From NCBI GenBank assembly GCA_020629475.1, contig JAHDDF010000006.1, positions 1 through 33,845 of the forward strand: 33,845 bases of DNA. The letters run 5' to 3'. Under the pieces are notes generated by a model. The model was not told the origin of the DNA and made no database searches. It saw nothing but the letters and a program-made list of their open reading frames with translations. Positions 8,107-16,638 of this stretch are shown piece after piece (position 1 is the stretch's first letter; the number at the start of each line of letters is the position of its first letter). Made by a program: the position numbers and the translations under genes. The stretch is from Saprospiraceae bacterium (GTDB lineage: Bacteria > Bacteroidota > Bacteroidia > Chitinophagales > Saprospiraceae).

Positions 8107-8374
8107 CGGGCTTGAGAGTGATAGACTCTTAGGTATTTTGGAGTGAAGGAAATTTTTTAGTCCCCTTCCTCATATTTCGCTTGCGCAGGGAAAGACAAAA
8201 GTCTTTCATTTCCGTGTGTTCAAAAATTCACAATTGTATCTAGGGGTTTAGTATCTATCACTTCAAAAAACGGGTGACTCATTTGAGTCATAGGGTGTTC
8301 AATATATAAGACGCAAAAGGCAGTGGAATTCCACACGGGATCCACATCTTTTTTTATTTTTTTTCAAAAAAGAT

Positions 8375-9505
8375 TCAAAAGGATGCCCCGAACCCAAAAG
8401 CAATGTATTCCGCTACGGAGATGTGAGATTTTAAGTAAATGGCTCCGTAAAATCTTGTAGTCGGTTTTCCGACGGGAGGCAAGTAATATCTAACCGATAA
8501 TTTATTGTAAACGGAAAAAGGAGCTTGTTCTCCACGGTGTATATATGTCCCTAATTGTAACAATACACCTACATTCCCGAAGAGAAATTCATCCGCGGCG
8601 AAGACCATAATTTTTCTTGAATCCGAGCGTAGTTGTTTTTCGGATGTGGATGGGTCTAGGTGACGTTGAAAAAAATAGATGCCTACATTCTTTTCAATTT
8701 CCAAACCCAGTAAAACCCGGTTCACCTTATTTAAGGCAAAGCTTCCGGCAACGGAACCTATATATATAGGATAGCGAGGACCTCCGGATTCTTGGTATTC
8801 CCGGTATGCTAAATCCAAGTGCATTTGAAAACCCCATCTTTTTTCGGGGAGATTCAATTTATTCTTAAATGAAGATTCATCAATTTGATTTTCCGGTTGG
8901 AAGGAATAACGGAGGCCTAGGGAAACTTCGGGAATATTGATTCCGTAATTGGGCATTTGTGCCGCGCCATTGGAATAATGGGTTAAACCAAAACCCGCGT
9001 GAATGTTCCACGTTGAACCAATATTATATCCTCCGAAAAAATGGAAAGCCGTAATGTTGTTCCAATGTGAGCCGATGGCATTATTGATGGGATTATCATT
9101 GTAATCGAAGGGCTTTGATAAATATGCCAAGCCCGTCCCGAATTGAAAATCAATGAATCCGTTTTTCTTTCGAAGAATGGAGATATTCATATTCGGTCGT
9201 ATGCCAATGGCGAATCCGAATAGGTCATTATTTCCAAGGTGATGAAAATTCAGTGCTAGACCAAGTGCCGGATATTTTTGCCAGTGGTGCCATTCTTTTG
9301 TTCCGAGTGTTTGGAACTTGATATTGAACTCTTGCCCAAAGGTTGTTCCTAGCTGATCATTATCAAAATTGAGGATATCATTGTGTCTTACAATTTTTCC
9401 GAAGGAAGCCCTTGATTCCAAATTCCATTTTTGCTGCGCACATAATTTTTGCCCGAAAAGGGCAATGCAACAAAAAATCAGGAATACGGAACCAGGTTTA
9501 GGCAT
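8375..9505 (-). CDS. PagL-like acyloxyacyl hydrolase (lipid A 3-O-deacylase family)
   Basis: A 376-residue outer-membrane beta-barrel with a cleavable signal peptide ending near AQQK (residues 1-24). The segment GFGLTHYSNGAAQMPNYGIN contains His176, Ser178 and Asn179, matching the H-x-S-N catalytic signature of PagL, which removes the 3-O acyl chain from lipid A at the outer membrane. It is about twice the length of PagL from Pseudomonas, as is usual for the Bacteroidota form, whose C-terminal half forms extra strands. Its ATG overlaps the last 8 bases of the hutH-type gene, so the two are probably co-translated. The family call is fairly firm; actual lipid A activity is inferred. Confidence 0.83.
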   Translation of the reverse strand: MPKPGSVFLIFCCIALFGQKLCAQQKWNLESRASFGKIVRHNDILNFDNDQLGTTFGQEFNIKFQTLGTKEWHHWQKYPALGLALNFHHLGNNDLFGFAIGIRPNMNISILRKKNGFIDFQFGTGLAYLSKPFDYNDNPINNAIGSHWNNITAFHFFGGYNIGSTWNIHAGFGLTHYSNGAAQMPNYGINIPEVSLGLRYSFQPENQIDESSFKNKLNLPEKRWGFQMHLDLAYREYQESGGPRYPIYIGSVAGSFALNKVNRVLLGLEIEKNVGIYFFQRHLDPSTSEKQLRSDSRKIMVFAADEFLFGNVGVLLQLGTYIHRGEQAPFSVYNKLSVRYYLPPVGKPTTRFYGAIYLKSHISVAEYIAFGFGASF

Positions 9506-11021
9506 TTGGGATAAAATCTTCAGGTGAATGATCGTCCAGGAATTTTTCCGCCAATTTCATGTCCTTACTCATGATTCGGTCCCCTTCCAAGACCGGAACA
9601 TATTTTCTAAAGGCGGAATGAAAAGCTTCAATGGCAGGAGAGGATTTAGCGGGACGTCGAAATTCCAATCCTTGTGCCGCTACCATAAGCTCGATTGCTA
9701 ACAATGAATTTACATTTTTAACAACTTCAAACACTTGCCGTCCGGCATTTGCCGCCATACTTACATGATCCTCTTGACCATTACAAGAAACAATGGAATC
9801 CACGGATGCAGGTGTGCAAAGTTGCTTATTGGCGGAAGCCAATGATGCGGCGGTATATTGCGGAATCATAAAACCGGAATGGAGACCTGCTCCTTCCGTC
9901 AGGAAGCCCGGAAGATTTCGTTTTCCGGAAATGAGTTGGTAAACCCTTCTCTCGGAAATACTTCCTAACTCAGAAAGTGCAATGGCAAGAAAATCCGAGG
10001 CAAGGGCAAGAGGTTGTGCATGAAAATTACCACCGGATAGAATAGCATCCGAATCCGGGAAAATATTGGGGTTATCCGTAATTGAGTTTAATTCCGTTTC
10101 AACTACCGTGCGTACATAATCAATCGTGCTTTTGCTTGCCCCGTGCACTTGGGGAATACATCGGAAAGCATATGGATCTTGAACATCCGTTTTTTCACCC
10201 GGTAAGATTTCACTTCCCTTCAAAATTGATAAAACCCGTTTTGCCGTAAATCCCTGCCAAGTATGCGGTCGGTTATCATGGATTCTATGATCGAAGGGTT
10301 CAGCTTTGCAATTGAAGGCATCCAGAGAAAGTGAGGCGATGAGATCGGAATATTGGGAAAGTCGGTTGGATTGGATGGAAGACCAAAGGGCAAATGCCAA
10401 TGAAAATTGGGTCCCGTTCAAAAGTGCTAGTCCTTCCTTGGATTGTAAGACTAAAGGTTGGATTCCTAATTTTTGATGAGCTTTTTCGGCGCTCATTCGT
10501 TCCCCATGAAAATCCATTTCCCCTTCACCGATCAATGCTAAACTAACATGTGCCAATGGAGCTAGATCACCTGATGCTCCTAAAGATCCATATTTAAAAA
10601 TTACGGGAAGGGCGTCCTCATTGTAAAATTGGATCAATCGTTTCACGAGTAACAATCGGACACCGGAAAATCCGTAAGCAAGGCTTCTAATTTTGAGGAG
10701 TAAAATTAGGCGAGTCATTTCCTTAGGAATTTCATCGCCGGTTCCGCAGGCATGGCTTACGACCAGATTGCGCTGAAGATTTTCGATTTCAGTTTCGTCA
10801 ATCCGTACATTACACAAGGAACCAAAACCGGTATTGATACCATAATATAAGGTATCAGTCTCCTTGAGTTTTTTTTCCAGGTATGCCCTACCCTTCTTTA
10901 TATCTGATTCTACTTCAGAGGAAATTCCAATTTTCAGATTTTGCTCGACGATTCTCCGAACGTCAGCCGCGGTCATTTCCTCCTTGGTAATAATGAATTG
11001 CTCCATTACTTGATTTGCCAA
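9498..11021 (-). CDS. hutH: Histidine ammonia-lyase (aromatic amino acid lyase family)
   Basis: A 507-residue MIO-dependent lyase. The Ala149-Ser150-Gly151 triad in GSLGASGDLAPLAH forms the electrophilic MIO cofactor, and Tyr60 in YYGINTGFG is the catalytic tyrosine. The selectivity pair is Ser89-His90 (VVSHACG), as in histidine ammonia-lyases, rather than the His-Leu of tyrosine lyases, so conversion of histidine to urocanate is the best call. Length is normal for HAL. No other hut genes (hutU, hutI, hutG) are in the window, and the downstream partner is a lipid A deacylase, so its role here may differ from the standard degradation pathway. Confidence 0.88.
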   Translation of the reverse strand: MANQVMEQFIITKEEMTAADVRRIVEQNLKIGISSEVESDIKKGRAYLEKKLKETDTLYYGINTGFGSLCNVRIDETEIENLQRNLVVSHACGTGDEIPKEMTRLILLLKIRSLAYGFSGVRLLLVKRLIQFYNEDALPVIFKYGSLGASGDLAPLAHVSLALIGEGEMDFHGERMSAEKAHQKLGIQPLVLQSKEGLALLNGTQFSLAFALWSSIQSNRLSQYSDLIASLSLDAFNCKAEPFDHRIHDNRPHTWQGFTAKRVLSILKGSEILPGEKTDVQDPYAFRCIPQVHGASKSTIDYVRTVVETELNSITDNPNIFPDSDAILSGGNFHAQPLALASDFLAIALSELGSISERRVYQLISGKRNLPGFLTEGAGLHSGFMIPQYTAASLASANKQLCTPASVDSIVSCNGQEDHVSMAANAGRQVFEVVKNVNSLLAIELMVAAQGLEFRRPAKSSPAIEAFHSAFRKYVPVLEGDRIMSKDMKLAEKFLDDHSPEDFIPNA

Positions 11022-11179
11022 TTATTTGATTTAATTCGTTTCGTTTAGGATTCTAAAAATACAGGTTCCTTCAATGGTATGATAAAAGAAACGGGATTAT
11101 GTTAGGGATTATCCTTTTTTCCTTCGGCAGCAAGCCTTACATTGCCAATAAAGCACTGACTATCAACATGTTAAAACAT

Positions 11180-11211
11180 AAACTGCGCTAGGATTTCTCC
11201 TAGCGCAGTTT
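11180..11211 (-). terminator. Perfect-stem terminator downstream of the M1 peptidase gene
   Basis: AAACTGCGCTAGG (11180-11192) and CCTAGCGCAGTTT (11199-11211) form a perfect 13-bp stem with a 6-nt loop. It lies 25 bases after the M1 peptidase stop on the minus strand and is followed by ATGTTTTAAC, a modest T tract. The rest of the 215-bp gap 11022-11236 shows nothing else I recognise. Confidence 0.72.
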
Positions 11212-11236
11212 ATTAACCAACTCAACTTACTGACTA

Positions 11237-13570
11237 TCAAGGCTTTACCTTCTTAGCACGTTCCGCACGCTGCATTGGGTTTTCCCTTGGGCTATTATTG
11301 GATTTGAATAGCTCAAATCGTGATGGTTGATGACGCTCCGGATAATAGTTATTGCTTAAATCCGTATCCGCCGTTTCCAAGAATGGATCAAGAACGATAG
11401 CTTTCACTTCCTTCTTCTTCATGAATACCTTGGTTACTTTTTCATTTCTGCTTTTCCATATTTCTGCAGGAATTCTTTCCACCTCTTTTGTACCATCGGT
11501 GTATTCGAATTCAAGGATAACAGGCATAACCAAACCACCTACATTCTCGAATGTGATTTGATAGAAGTTCATACCTGAGTTAAGCATTTTCTTCTCCTCA
11601 GCGGATAATGATTCTACGTAACGCTTGTAATCTTGACGATCCAAAGCATCCGTGTCAAGTGGATCATAAGTAGAATAGAAATCACGAATACCTCTATCCA
11701 TCTCGTCTTGGGTTTGCTTGATCTCTTCCTTATTCTTCATCTTGGAATAATCACGTCCGTAGAAGTCTCGCTTCTCCTTTGCCTCCTTCTCACCAATACT
11801 TGGATCTTTGGTATCAATGCGGAACCACTCTACATCGGTCATTGCAATATCACAATGATCAGTAGTATAGAACCAACCTCTCCAGAACCAATCCAAATCT
11901 ACACCTGAAGCATCCTCCATGCTACGGAAAAAGTCTGCCGGCTCAGGATGTTTGAATGCCCATCTTTCACAGTACTCCTTGAAGGCATAGTCGAATAACT
12001 CACGACCCATTACTGTTTCGCGAAGAATATTCAATGCAGTTGCAGGCTTACCATAAGCATTATTCCCGAACTGAAGGATAGACTCGGAATTGGTCATAAT
12101 GGGAACAATATTTTCCTTATCCCCTTTCATGTAATTTACAATCTTATGTGCGGGACCACGACGGTGCGGATAATCCCTTTCCCATTGTACCTCGGTCAAA
12201 TATTGTACGAAAGTATTTAATCCTTCATCCATCCAAGTCCATTGTCTTTCATCGGAGTTGATGATCATCGGGAAGAAATTGTGCCCTACCTCATGGATGA
12301 TTACACCAATCATTCCGTACTTGGTACGTTGGGTATAGGTGCCATCTTTTTCAGGACGACCATAATTGAAGCAGATCATAGGATACTCCATACCGATTCT
12401 CTTGGTATGAATAGACCAAGCAACGGGATATGGATACTCTATCGTATAGTGGGAGAACCACTTTACGGTATGGGCAACAGCCTTAGTAGAGTACTGTTCC
12501 CATAGAGGATTCCCTTCTTTCGGGTACATGGACATAGCCATAACCGTTCTTCCATCCTTCATTTTCACACCCATTGCATCCCAAATAAACTTACGGGAAG
12601 ATGCAAAAGCGAAGTCACGAACGTTTTCCGCTTTAAATGTCCAGGTCTTTTTACCCTTCATTTTCTTCTTTTCCGCAGCTTCCGCCTCGGATTGAGAAAC
12701 GATAATTACGGGTTCATCGAAGGACTTTTGTGCTTGCTCATACTTTTGAATTTGCTTATCCGTAAGTACATCCTTAGGATTTTGAAGCGTTCCTGTCGCA
12801 GAAACTAGGTGATCTTCTGGTACTGTAATGCTTACTTCATAGTCCCCGAAGGTCAAAGCAAACTCCCCTCTACCTAGGAATTGCTTGTTTTGCCATCCGT
12901 TTACATCATCATAAACACACATTCTAGGGAAGAATTGCGCTATAGTATATAGGTAATTATCGTCTTCTTCAAAGTATTCATACCCTGAACGACCACCAAT
13001 TTTCATACGATCATTGATGTTATACCACCATTTTACTTGAAAAGTAAAGGACTCTCCTGTTTTCAAAGGCTTAGGCATTTCCACTCTCATCATGGTTTTA
13101 TTCACCGTAAATGGTAGTGCATTTCCGTTTGCATCCTTTACATGATCCAATTTAAACCCACCATCAAACTCATACATCATGCGTTTTAGTTGGTCAAATG
13201 ACATCTTATCATTCATTGAACCCGTCTGTACCTTATAAGTATCAGAGTCTTTTGCCCTCATATTTTGGTCCATTTGAACCCAGAGGTAGGTCAATTCATC
13301 AGGAGAATTATTGAAATAGGTGATGGTTTCATCGCCATAGACGCGTTGGTTTTCATCATCTAATTCAAGTTTCATCTTGTAATCCGCCTTTTGTTGCCAA
13401 TACGCATGACCGGGAGCACCCGATGCGGAGCGGTAACTATTAGGCGTTGGAAGTTCATGACCCAGTTGTTTGAACTTACTGGTGTTGGTATTCTCCTGTG
13501 CAACCATTAAAGATTGGTTAAACACAAGCAGAATAAAAGAAGAAATGATAATTTTAATCCACGTATTCAT
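11237..13570 (-). CDS. Secreted M1-family zinc metallopeptidase
   Basis: A 777-residue protein with an N-terminal signal peptide (about residues 1-25, ending MVAQ). The zinc site is complete: HEVGH at 426-430 and the third ligand Glu449 in TWMDEG, spaced 18 residues after the second His as in gluzincins. GMEYP at 393-397 takes the place of the aminopeptidase GAMEN loop. A beta-domain precedes it (about 65-260), with a lysine-rich insert around 300-310. The C-terminus ends in a basic stretch (PMQRAERAKKVKP). It probably trims peptides in the periplasm or outside the cell. It is divergent from the DUF6702 gene, a pairing I recall from Bacteroidota. Confidence 0.92.
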   Translation of the reverse strand: MNTWIKIIISSFILLVFNQSLMVAQENTNTSKFKQLGHELPTPNSYRSASGAPGHAYWQQKADYKMKLELDDENQRVYGDETITYFNNSPDELTYLWVQMDQNMRAKDSDTYKVQTGSMNDKMSFDQLKRMMYEFDGGFKLDHVKDANGNALPFTVNKTMMRVEMPKPLKTGESFTFQVKWWYNINDRMKIGGRSGYEYFEEDDNYLYTIAQFFPRMCVYDDVNGWQNKQFLGRGEFALTFGDYEVSITVPEDHLVSATGTLQNPKDVLTDKQIQKYEQAQKSFDEPVIIVSQSEAEAAEKKKMKGKKTWTFKAENVRDFAFASSRKFIWDAMGVKMKDGRTVMAMSMYPKEGNPLWEQYSTKAVAHTVKWFSHYTIEYPYPVAWSIHTKRIGMEYPMICFNYGRPEKDGTYTQRTKYGMIGVIIHEVGHNFFPMIINSDERQWTWMDEGLNTFVQYLTEVQWERDYPHRRGPAHKIVNYMKGDKENIVPIMTNSESILQFGNNAYGKPATALNILRETVMGRELFDYAFKEYCERWAFKHPEPADFFRSMEDASGVDLDWFWRGWFYTTDHCDIAMTDVEWFRIDTKDPSIGEKEAKEKRDFYGRDYSKMKNKEEIKQTQDEMDRGIRDFYSTYDPLDTDALDRQDYKRYVESLSAEEKKMLNSGMNFYQITFENVGGLVMPVILEFEYTDGTKEVERIPAEIWKSRNEKVTKVFMKKKEVKAIVLDPFLETADTDLSNNYYPERHQPSRFELFKSNNSPRENPMQRAERAKKVKP

Positions 13571-13686
13571 ACCGGTTTTACTATTTGATTTCGAGTAAAA
13601 TTAGTGATTTTTCTCATTCGTTTTATGTCAAATACGGGCTTTAATACGATATTAATCCCTGAAAATAAACCTGATTTCACCTTTAT

Positions 13687-13702
13687 TGTTTCACGTGAAA
13701 CC
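13687..13702. other. parS-like site 1 (15/16 match)
   Basis: TGTTTCACGTGAAACC differs only in its last base from the ParB-binding parS consensus TGTTTCACGTGAAACA. It lies just upstream of the probable ATG (13710) of the DUF6702 gene. ParB loaded here would organise and segregate the origin region; parB itself is not in the window. Confidence 0.8.
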
Positions 13703-13709
13703 ATTAAAA

Positions 13710-14198
13710 ATGAAGCTAGTTTTAAGCATTATCCTTGGCATTTGCACACTTCTACCCTACCATGACTACCACTTCAGCTTTACGGAAGTAGATTATAATA
13801 AGGACAATTCATCTTTGGAAACGTCTATTAAAGTCTTTACCGATGACCTAGACAAAGCACTATCAGAGATAAAAGGAGAAGAAATAAGACTCAACACTGT
13901 AAAAGAACATGAAGATGCTTCCCTTTATATCAATCAATACCTCAATAAATTCCTAGAATTTGAGGTAAATGGAAAGCAAAAACCCTATGATTTTATCGGC
14001 TATGAACACAAGGATGATGCTACTTGGCTATACGTAGAAGTACCAAAAGTGAAAAGAATCAAGGAGTTTAAGTTAAAAAATGCCCTATTGGTCACTACAT
14101 ATGATGACCAAAAAAACACCGTTTCCATTAATTTAGGTACAAAAAAGAAGGGTTTTATTCTTTCAAAAAGGAAAGACACTTGCAAAATGAAGCTCTAA
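13710..14198 (+). CDS. DUF6702 family protein
   Basis: I take ATG at 13710 as the start (162 residues) because it gives a clean signal-like N-terminus MKLVLSIILGICTLL; an in-frame TTG at 13686 would run through the parS site and is less likely. The features FSFTEVDYN, IKVFTDDLDKAL, FEFEVNGKQK-like spacing and TWLYVEVPKVKRIKEFKLKNALL fit DUF6702, a Bacteroidota family of exported proteins of unknown function. It is divergent from the M1 peptidase gene and convergent with thrC, ending 14 bp before a strong bidirectional terminator. The lysine-rich tail (KKKGFILSKRKDTCKMKL) is typical of surface or periplasmic small proteins, but no role can be assigned. Confidence 0.75.
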   Translation: MKLVLSIILGICTLLPYHDYHFSFTEVDYNKDNSSLETSIKVFTDDLDKALSEIKGEEIRLNTVKEHEDASLYINQYLNKFLEFEVNGKQKPYDFIGYEHKDDATWLYVEVPKVKRIKEFKLKNALLVTTYDDQKNTVSINLGTKKKGFILSKRKDTCKMKL

Positions 14199-14212
14199 CT
14201 ATAGGTAACGTC

Positions 14213-14258
14213 AATTAAAAAGCCCTTGTATTTGTGGAAATACAAGGGCTTTTTAATT
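14213..14258. terminator. Bidirectional terminator between DUF6702 and thrC
   Basis: A perfect 21-bp stem (14213-14233 with 14238-14258) closes on a GTGG loop. The GC core AGCCCTTGTA is flanked by A5 on the left and T5 on the right, so it can terminate both the plus-strand DUF6702 transcript and the minus-strand thrBC transcript. Its right end abuts parS site 2. Confidence 0.88.
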
Positions 14259-14273
14259 GTTTCACGTGAAACA
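14258..14273. other. parS site 2 (perfect consensus)
   Basis: TGTTTCACGTGAAACA is an exact 16/16 match to the bacterial chromosomal parS consensus. It lies in the 3' region between the terminator and the thrC stop. As a perfect copy between two near-copies, it anchors a three-site ParB-loading cluster. Confidence 0.9.
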
Positions 14274-14283
14274 AAACACAGTT

Positions 14284-15597
14284 TTAATAGTGTTTCAACA
14301 ACCAATTCTTGAATGGATCAAAGGATATACCTACAAAATGAGCCTCTTTTTTCTTATCAGACAACTCAGCCAAGCGCTTTGGTATGTGTGGTTCTTGTCC
14401 TAAAACCCTTACTACATCAGGCAAAAACTTAGAAGGGTGAGCTGTTTCCAGTATTATGGAAGTAGGGTTTCTTTCTAATTTTGACTCATATTCTTTCACA
14501 GCATTGTAACCTACCGCACCATGAGGGTCCATGATATAGGAATATTTCTCTAGAATCTCCTTCATTCCTAGTTCCGTTTCAGCATCATTATATGCAAAAC
14601 CAACCACATCATCCTTTAAATTGTTCCACGTGAAACCATACAAATCCTGCATCCTAGCAAAATTAGAAGGGTTTCCAACATCCATTGCATTGGAAATAGT
14701 GCGTACAGAAGGTCTTGGTTTATACTCCCCTGAGTCCAAATAAGCAGGAACTATGTCATTTGAATTGGTTGCCGCAATGAATTTATGTACAGGCAAACCC
14801 ATTTTCTTTGCCAATAATCCAGCTGTTAGGTTTCCAAAATTTCCTGAAGGAATACAAAAAACAACTTCCCCACCCTCTCTTACTTCTTTGGGCAGCTGCT
14901 TAAATGCCTCGAAATAGTAGAAAGATTGAGGAATAAGGCGTGCGATATTAATGGAATTAGCCGAGGTAAGTCTTATGGAATCATTTAATTCCTTATCCAG
15001 AAAAGCCTTTTTCACTAAAGCCTGGCAATCATCGAAGGTTCCATCAACTTCCAATGCCGTGATATTATGCCCTAATGTAGTCAACTGTTTCTCCTGAAGA
15101 TGACTGACCTTGCCACTAGGATATAAAATCACAACCTTGGTTCCGGGAGTTTTATAAAAACCAGCAGCTACAGCACCACCCGTATCACCCGATGTTGCTA
15201 CCAAAACAACTAATTCCTTATCATTTCCTTGATTGAAATACCCCATTAAACGAGCCATAAATCGAGCACCGAAATCCTTGAAAGCTAAAGATGGACCGTG
15301 GAATAATTCCAATACGTATCTATTATCATCCAGCTTTACGATGGGTGCAGGAAAATTTACCGTCTCCGAGCAAATGGTTCTAAGTATATCCTCAGGAATT
15401 ACACCCTTAAATAATGAGGAACAAACGTTATAGGCGATTTCCTCAAAGGAATAATCCGTTAAGTTTTGAATGAATTCCTTAGGTAATTGCGGTATATCCT
15501 CAGGCATGAAAAGACCATTATCCTCAGGTAAGCCTTTCATCACCGCCTCTTTTAGAGAGACGAATTTATCCTTGTTATTGGTACTGTATAATCTCAT
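14284..15597 (-). CDS. thrC: Threonine synthase
   Basis: A 437-residue PLP enzyme that converts O-phosphohomoserine to threonine, the last step of threonine synthesis. The N-terminus (MRLYSTNNKDKFVSLKEAV) is the long-form thrC start. Lys107 in GPSLAFKDFGARF is the Schiff-base lysine; VATSGDTGGAVAAGF and CIPSGNFGNLTAGL are the phosphate and substrate loops. Length fits the group I/short Bacteroidota form. It is 7 bp downstream of thrB, so the two form an operon. A parS-like site (14622-14637) lies inside the coding sequence. Confidence 0.96.
   Translation of the reverse strand: MRLYSTNNKDKFVSLKEAVMKGLPEDNGLFMPEDIPQLPKEFIQNLTDYSFEEIAYNVCSSLFKGVIPEDILRTICSETVNFPAPIVKLDDNRYVLELFHGPSLAFKDFGARFMARLMGYFNQGNDKELVVLVATSGDTGGAVAAGFYKTPGTKVVILYPSGKVSHLQEKQLTTLGHNITALEVDGTFDDCQALVKKAFLDKELNDSIRLTSANSINIARLIPQSFYYFEAFKQLPKEVREGGEVVFCIPSGNFGNLTAGLLAKKMGLPVHKFIAATNSNDIVPAYLDSGEYKPRPSVRTISNAMDVGNPSNFARMQDLYGFTWNNLKDDVVGFAYNDAETELGMKEILEKYSYIMDPHGAVGYNAVKEYESKLERNPTSIILETAHPSKFLPDVVRVLGQEPHIPKRLAELSDKKKEAHFVGISFDPFKNWLLKHY
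14622..14637. other. parS-like site 3 (15/16, inside thrC)
   Basis: TGTTCCACGTGAAACC matches TGTTNCACGTGAAACA at 15 of 16 positions and is embedded in the thrC coding region. In-gene parS sites near the origin are common in bacteria. It is 349 bp from site 2. Confidence 0.75.
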
Positions 15598-15604
15598 CTT
15601 ACTC

Positions 15605-16540
15605 CTAGAGTTTATATGCTCCTTCTTGATTAATGGTAGAAATAAATAATTCGGAATCTATCTTTAATTTCCGGAACACGGACTGCATGGCTTCACCCGT
15701 ATTTTCGGCAATTAAACTATTGCCCGAAAGGGCAACAATACTTGGACCCGCACCAGAAATACTACAACCCAATGCTCCCGCATTCATAGCTGCTTCTTGC
15801 ACTTCATAAAATCCGGGAATCATGGATGCTCGTTGTGGTTCAATAATTACATCCCGCAATGAGCGTCCAATCAAATCGAAATCCGACCTAAACAAACCGA
15901 TAATGAATCCACCTAGATTTCCTGCTTGCTCAATCTGTTTCTTCATGGAAACGGAATCACTAAGTACTCCCCTAGCATCAGCAGTTTTGATTTCAATCTT
16001 TGGATGAATGACTGTAGCATATAATCCCCTTGGAGCCGGAATTCTATGAACATCCAAAGTAGCATTATCGCGAGTAAAAATAATACCGCCCAATAATGAA
16101 GGCGCTACATTGTCAGCATGCAATGCCTTACTTGCTATTTGTTCTCCTTGGATTGCAAACTTCAAAAGTTGCCTTTTCTCCAATGGGCGTTTCAGCAATT
16201 CATTCACTGCCATTACACCAGCAACAGCTGATGCTGCACTAGACCCTAAGCCACTAGCAAATGGCATTTTCTTTCTGATCTCCAAATCGATTCCTCTATC
16301 CGATTCACCGATATGTTCCAAGAATCTCATTGCGGCAACACCCGCAGTATTCTTCTCAATCTCTTTTGGGATTCTTCCCTTAGCACCGGTAATTGTAGTA
16401 ATTCGCAATCCTTTCTTGTCAGAAAATTTTGCGATGATTTCATCACCCGGTTCATTCAGGGCAAGCCCCATAATATCAAAGCCCACAATGCAATTCCCTA
16501 CGGAAGCCGGGGCAAAGACCTTTATTCCTGTATTACTCAT
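15605..16540 (-). CDS. thrB: Homoserine kinase
   Basis: A 311-residue GHMP-family kinase that phosphorylates homoserine with ATP, making the substrate of ThrC. The GHMP ATP loop is PFASGLGSSAAS at about 93-104, the N-terminal motif is APASVGNCIVGFDIMGLAL, and the C-terminal motif 3 is GCSISGAGPSIVALS. The length is normal. It is followed by thrC after 7 bp. The fused aspartokinase-homoserine dehydrogenase gene (thrA), which usually precedes it in Bacteroidota, is absent: upstream is a divergent capA-like gene. Confidence 0.96.
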   Translation of the reverse strand: MSNTGIKVFAPASVGNCIVGFDIMGLALNEPGDEIIAKFSDKKGLRITTITGAKGRIPKEIEKNTAGVAAMRFLEHIGESDRGIDLEIRKKMPFASGLGSSAASAVAGVMAVNELLKRPLEKRQLLKFAIQGEQIASKALHADNVAPSLLGGIIFTRDNATLDVHRIPAPRGLYATVIHPKIEIKTADARGVLSDSVSMKKQIEQAGNLGGFIIGLFRSDFDLIGRSLRDVIIEPQRASMIPGFYEVQEAAMNAGALGCSISGAGPSIVALSGNSLIAENTGEAMQSVFRKLKIDSELFISTINQEGAYKL

Positions 16541-16558
16541 CTGAATTTTATAACAATA

Positions 16559-16595
16559 CTTTTACGTAAAAGCATTTTTTGTTCGCCCAAAGATA
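16559..16595 (-). promoter_or_regulatory. thrB leader: palindrome and -7 motif
   Basis: CTTTTACGTAAAAG (16559-16572) is a perfect 14-bp palindrome 18 bp before the thrB ATG, and TATCTTTG on the minus strand (16588-16595) fits the TAnnTTTG -7 element. The palindrome lies in the expected 5' leader, as an operator would. I see no clear threonine leader peptide or attenuator. Confidence 0.4.
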
Positions 16596-16607
16596 ACCAA
16601 GTGGGTA

Positions 16608-16623
16608 GAGTATATTTATACTC
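16608..16623. promoter_or_regulatory. Dyad GAGTATA-TT-TATACTC between thrB and capA
   Basis: A perfect 7-bp inverted repeat around TT in the 98-bp divergent region, 15 bp before the capA-like ATG. It is placed to act as an operator for the capA-like gene, the thrBC operon, or both. No regulator gene is nearby. Confidence 0.35.
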
Positions 16624-16638
16624 CAAAGTCAAGACACG

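Larger units (their letters stand above)
7851..8374. other. 524-bp intergenic region rich in inverted repeats
   Basis: No coding frame is convincing. On the minus strand it holds, in order after the pagL-like stop: an A/T stem (ATCTTTTTT with AAAAAAGAT, 8346-8374), a perfect 12-bp palindrome GTGGAATTCCAC (8323-8334), TGACTC-ATTT-GAGTCA (8275-8290), AAAGAC-AAAA-GTCTTT (8191-8206), a strong terminator hairpin (8072-8106), and the leader dyads of the next operon (7869-7901). The 268 nt between stop codon and terminator could be a structured 3' UTR or an unannotated small RNA. Confidence 0.5.

Noticed and set aside
8072-8112. HDV-like ribozyme (GGCATGGTC on the minus strand)
   Set aside because: The motif resembles HDV only over nine bases; the double-pseudoknot pairings are missing and an intrinsic terminator explains the stem.
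9005-9020. TGTTCCACGTTGAACC as a fourth parS site
   Set aside because: Only 13 of 16 positions match and the central CACGTG is broken; it is inside the pagL-like gene.
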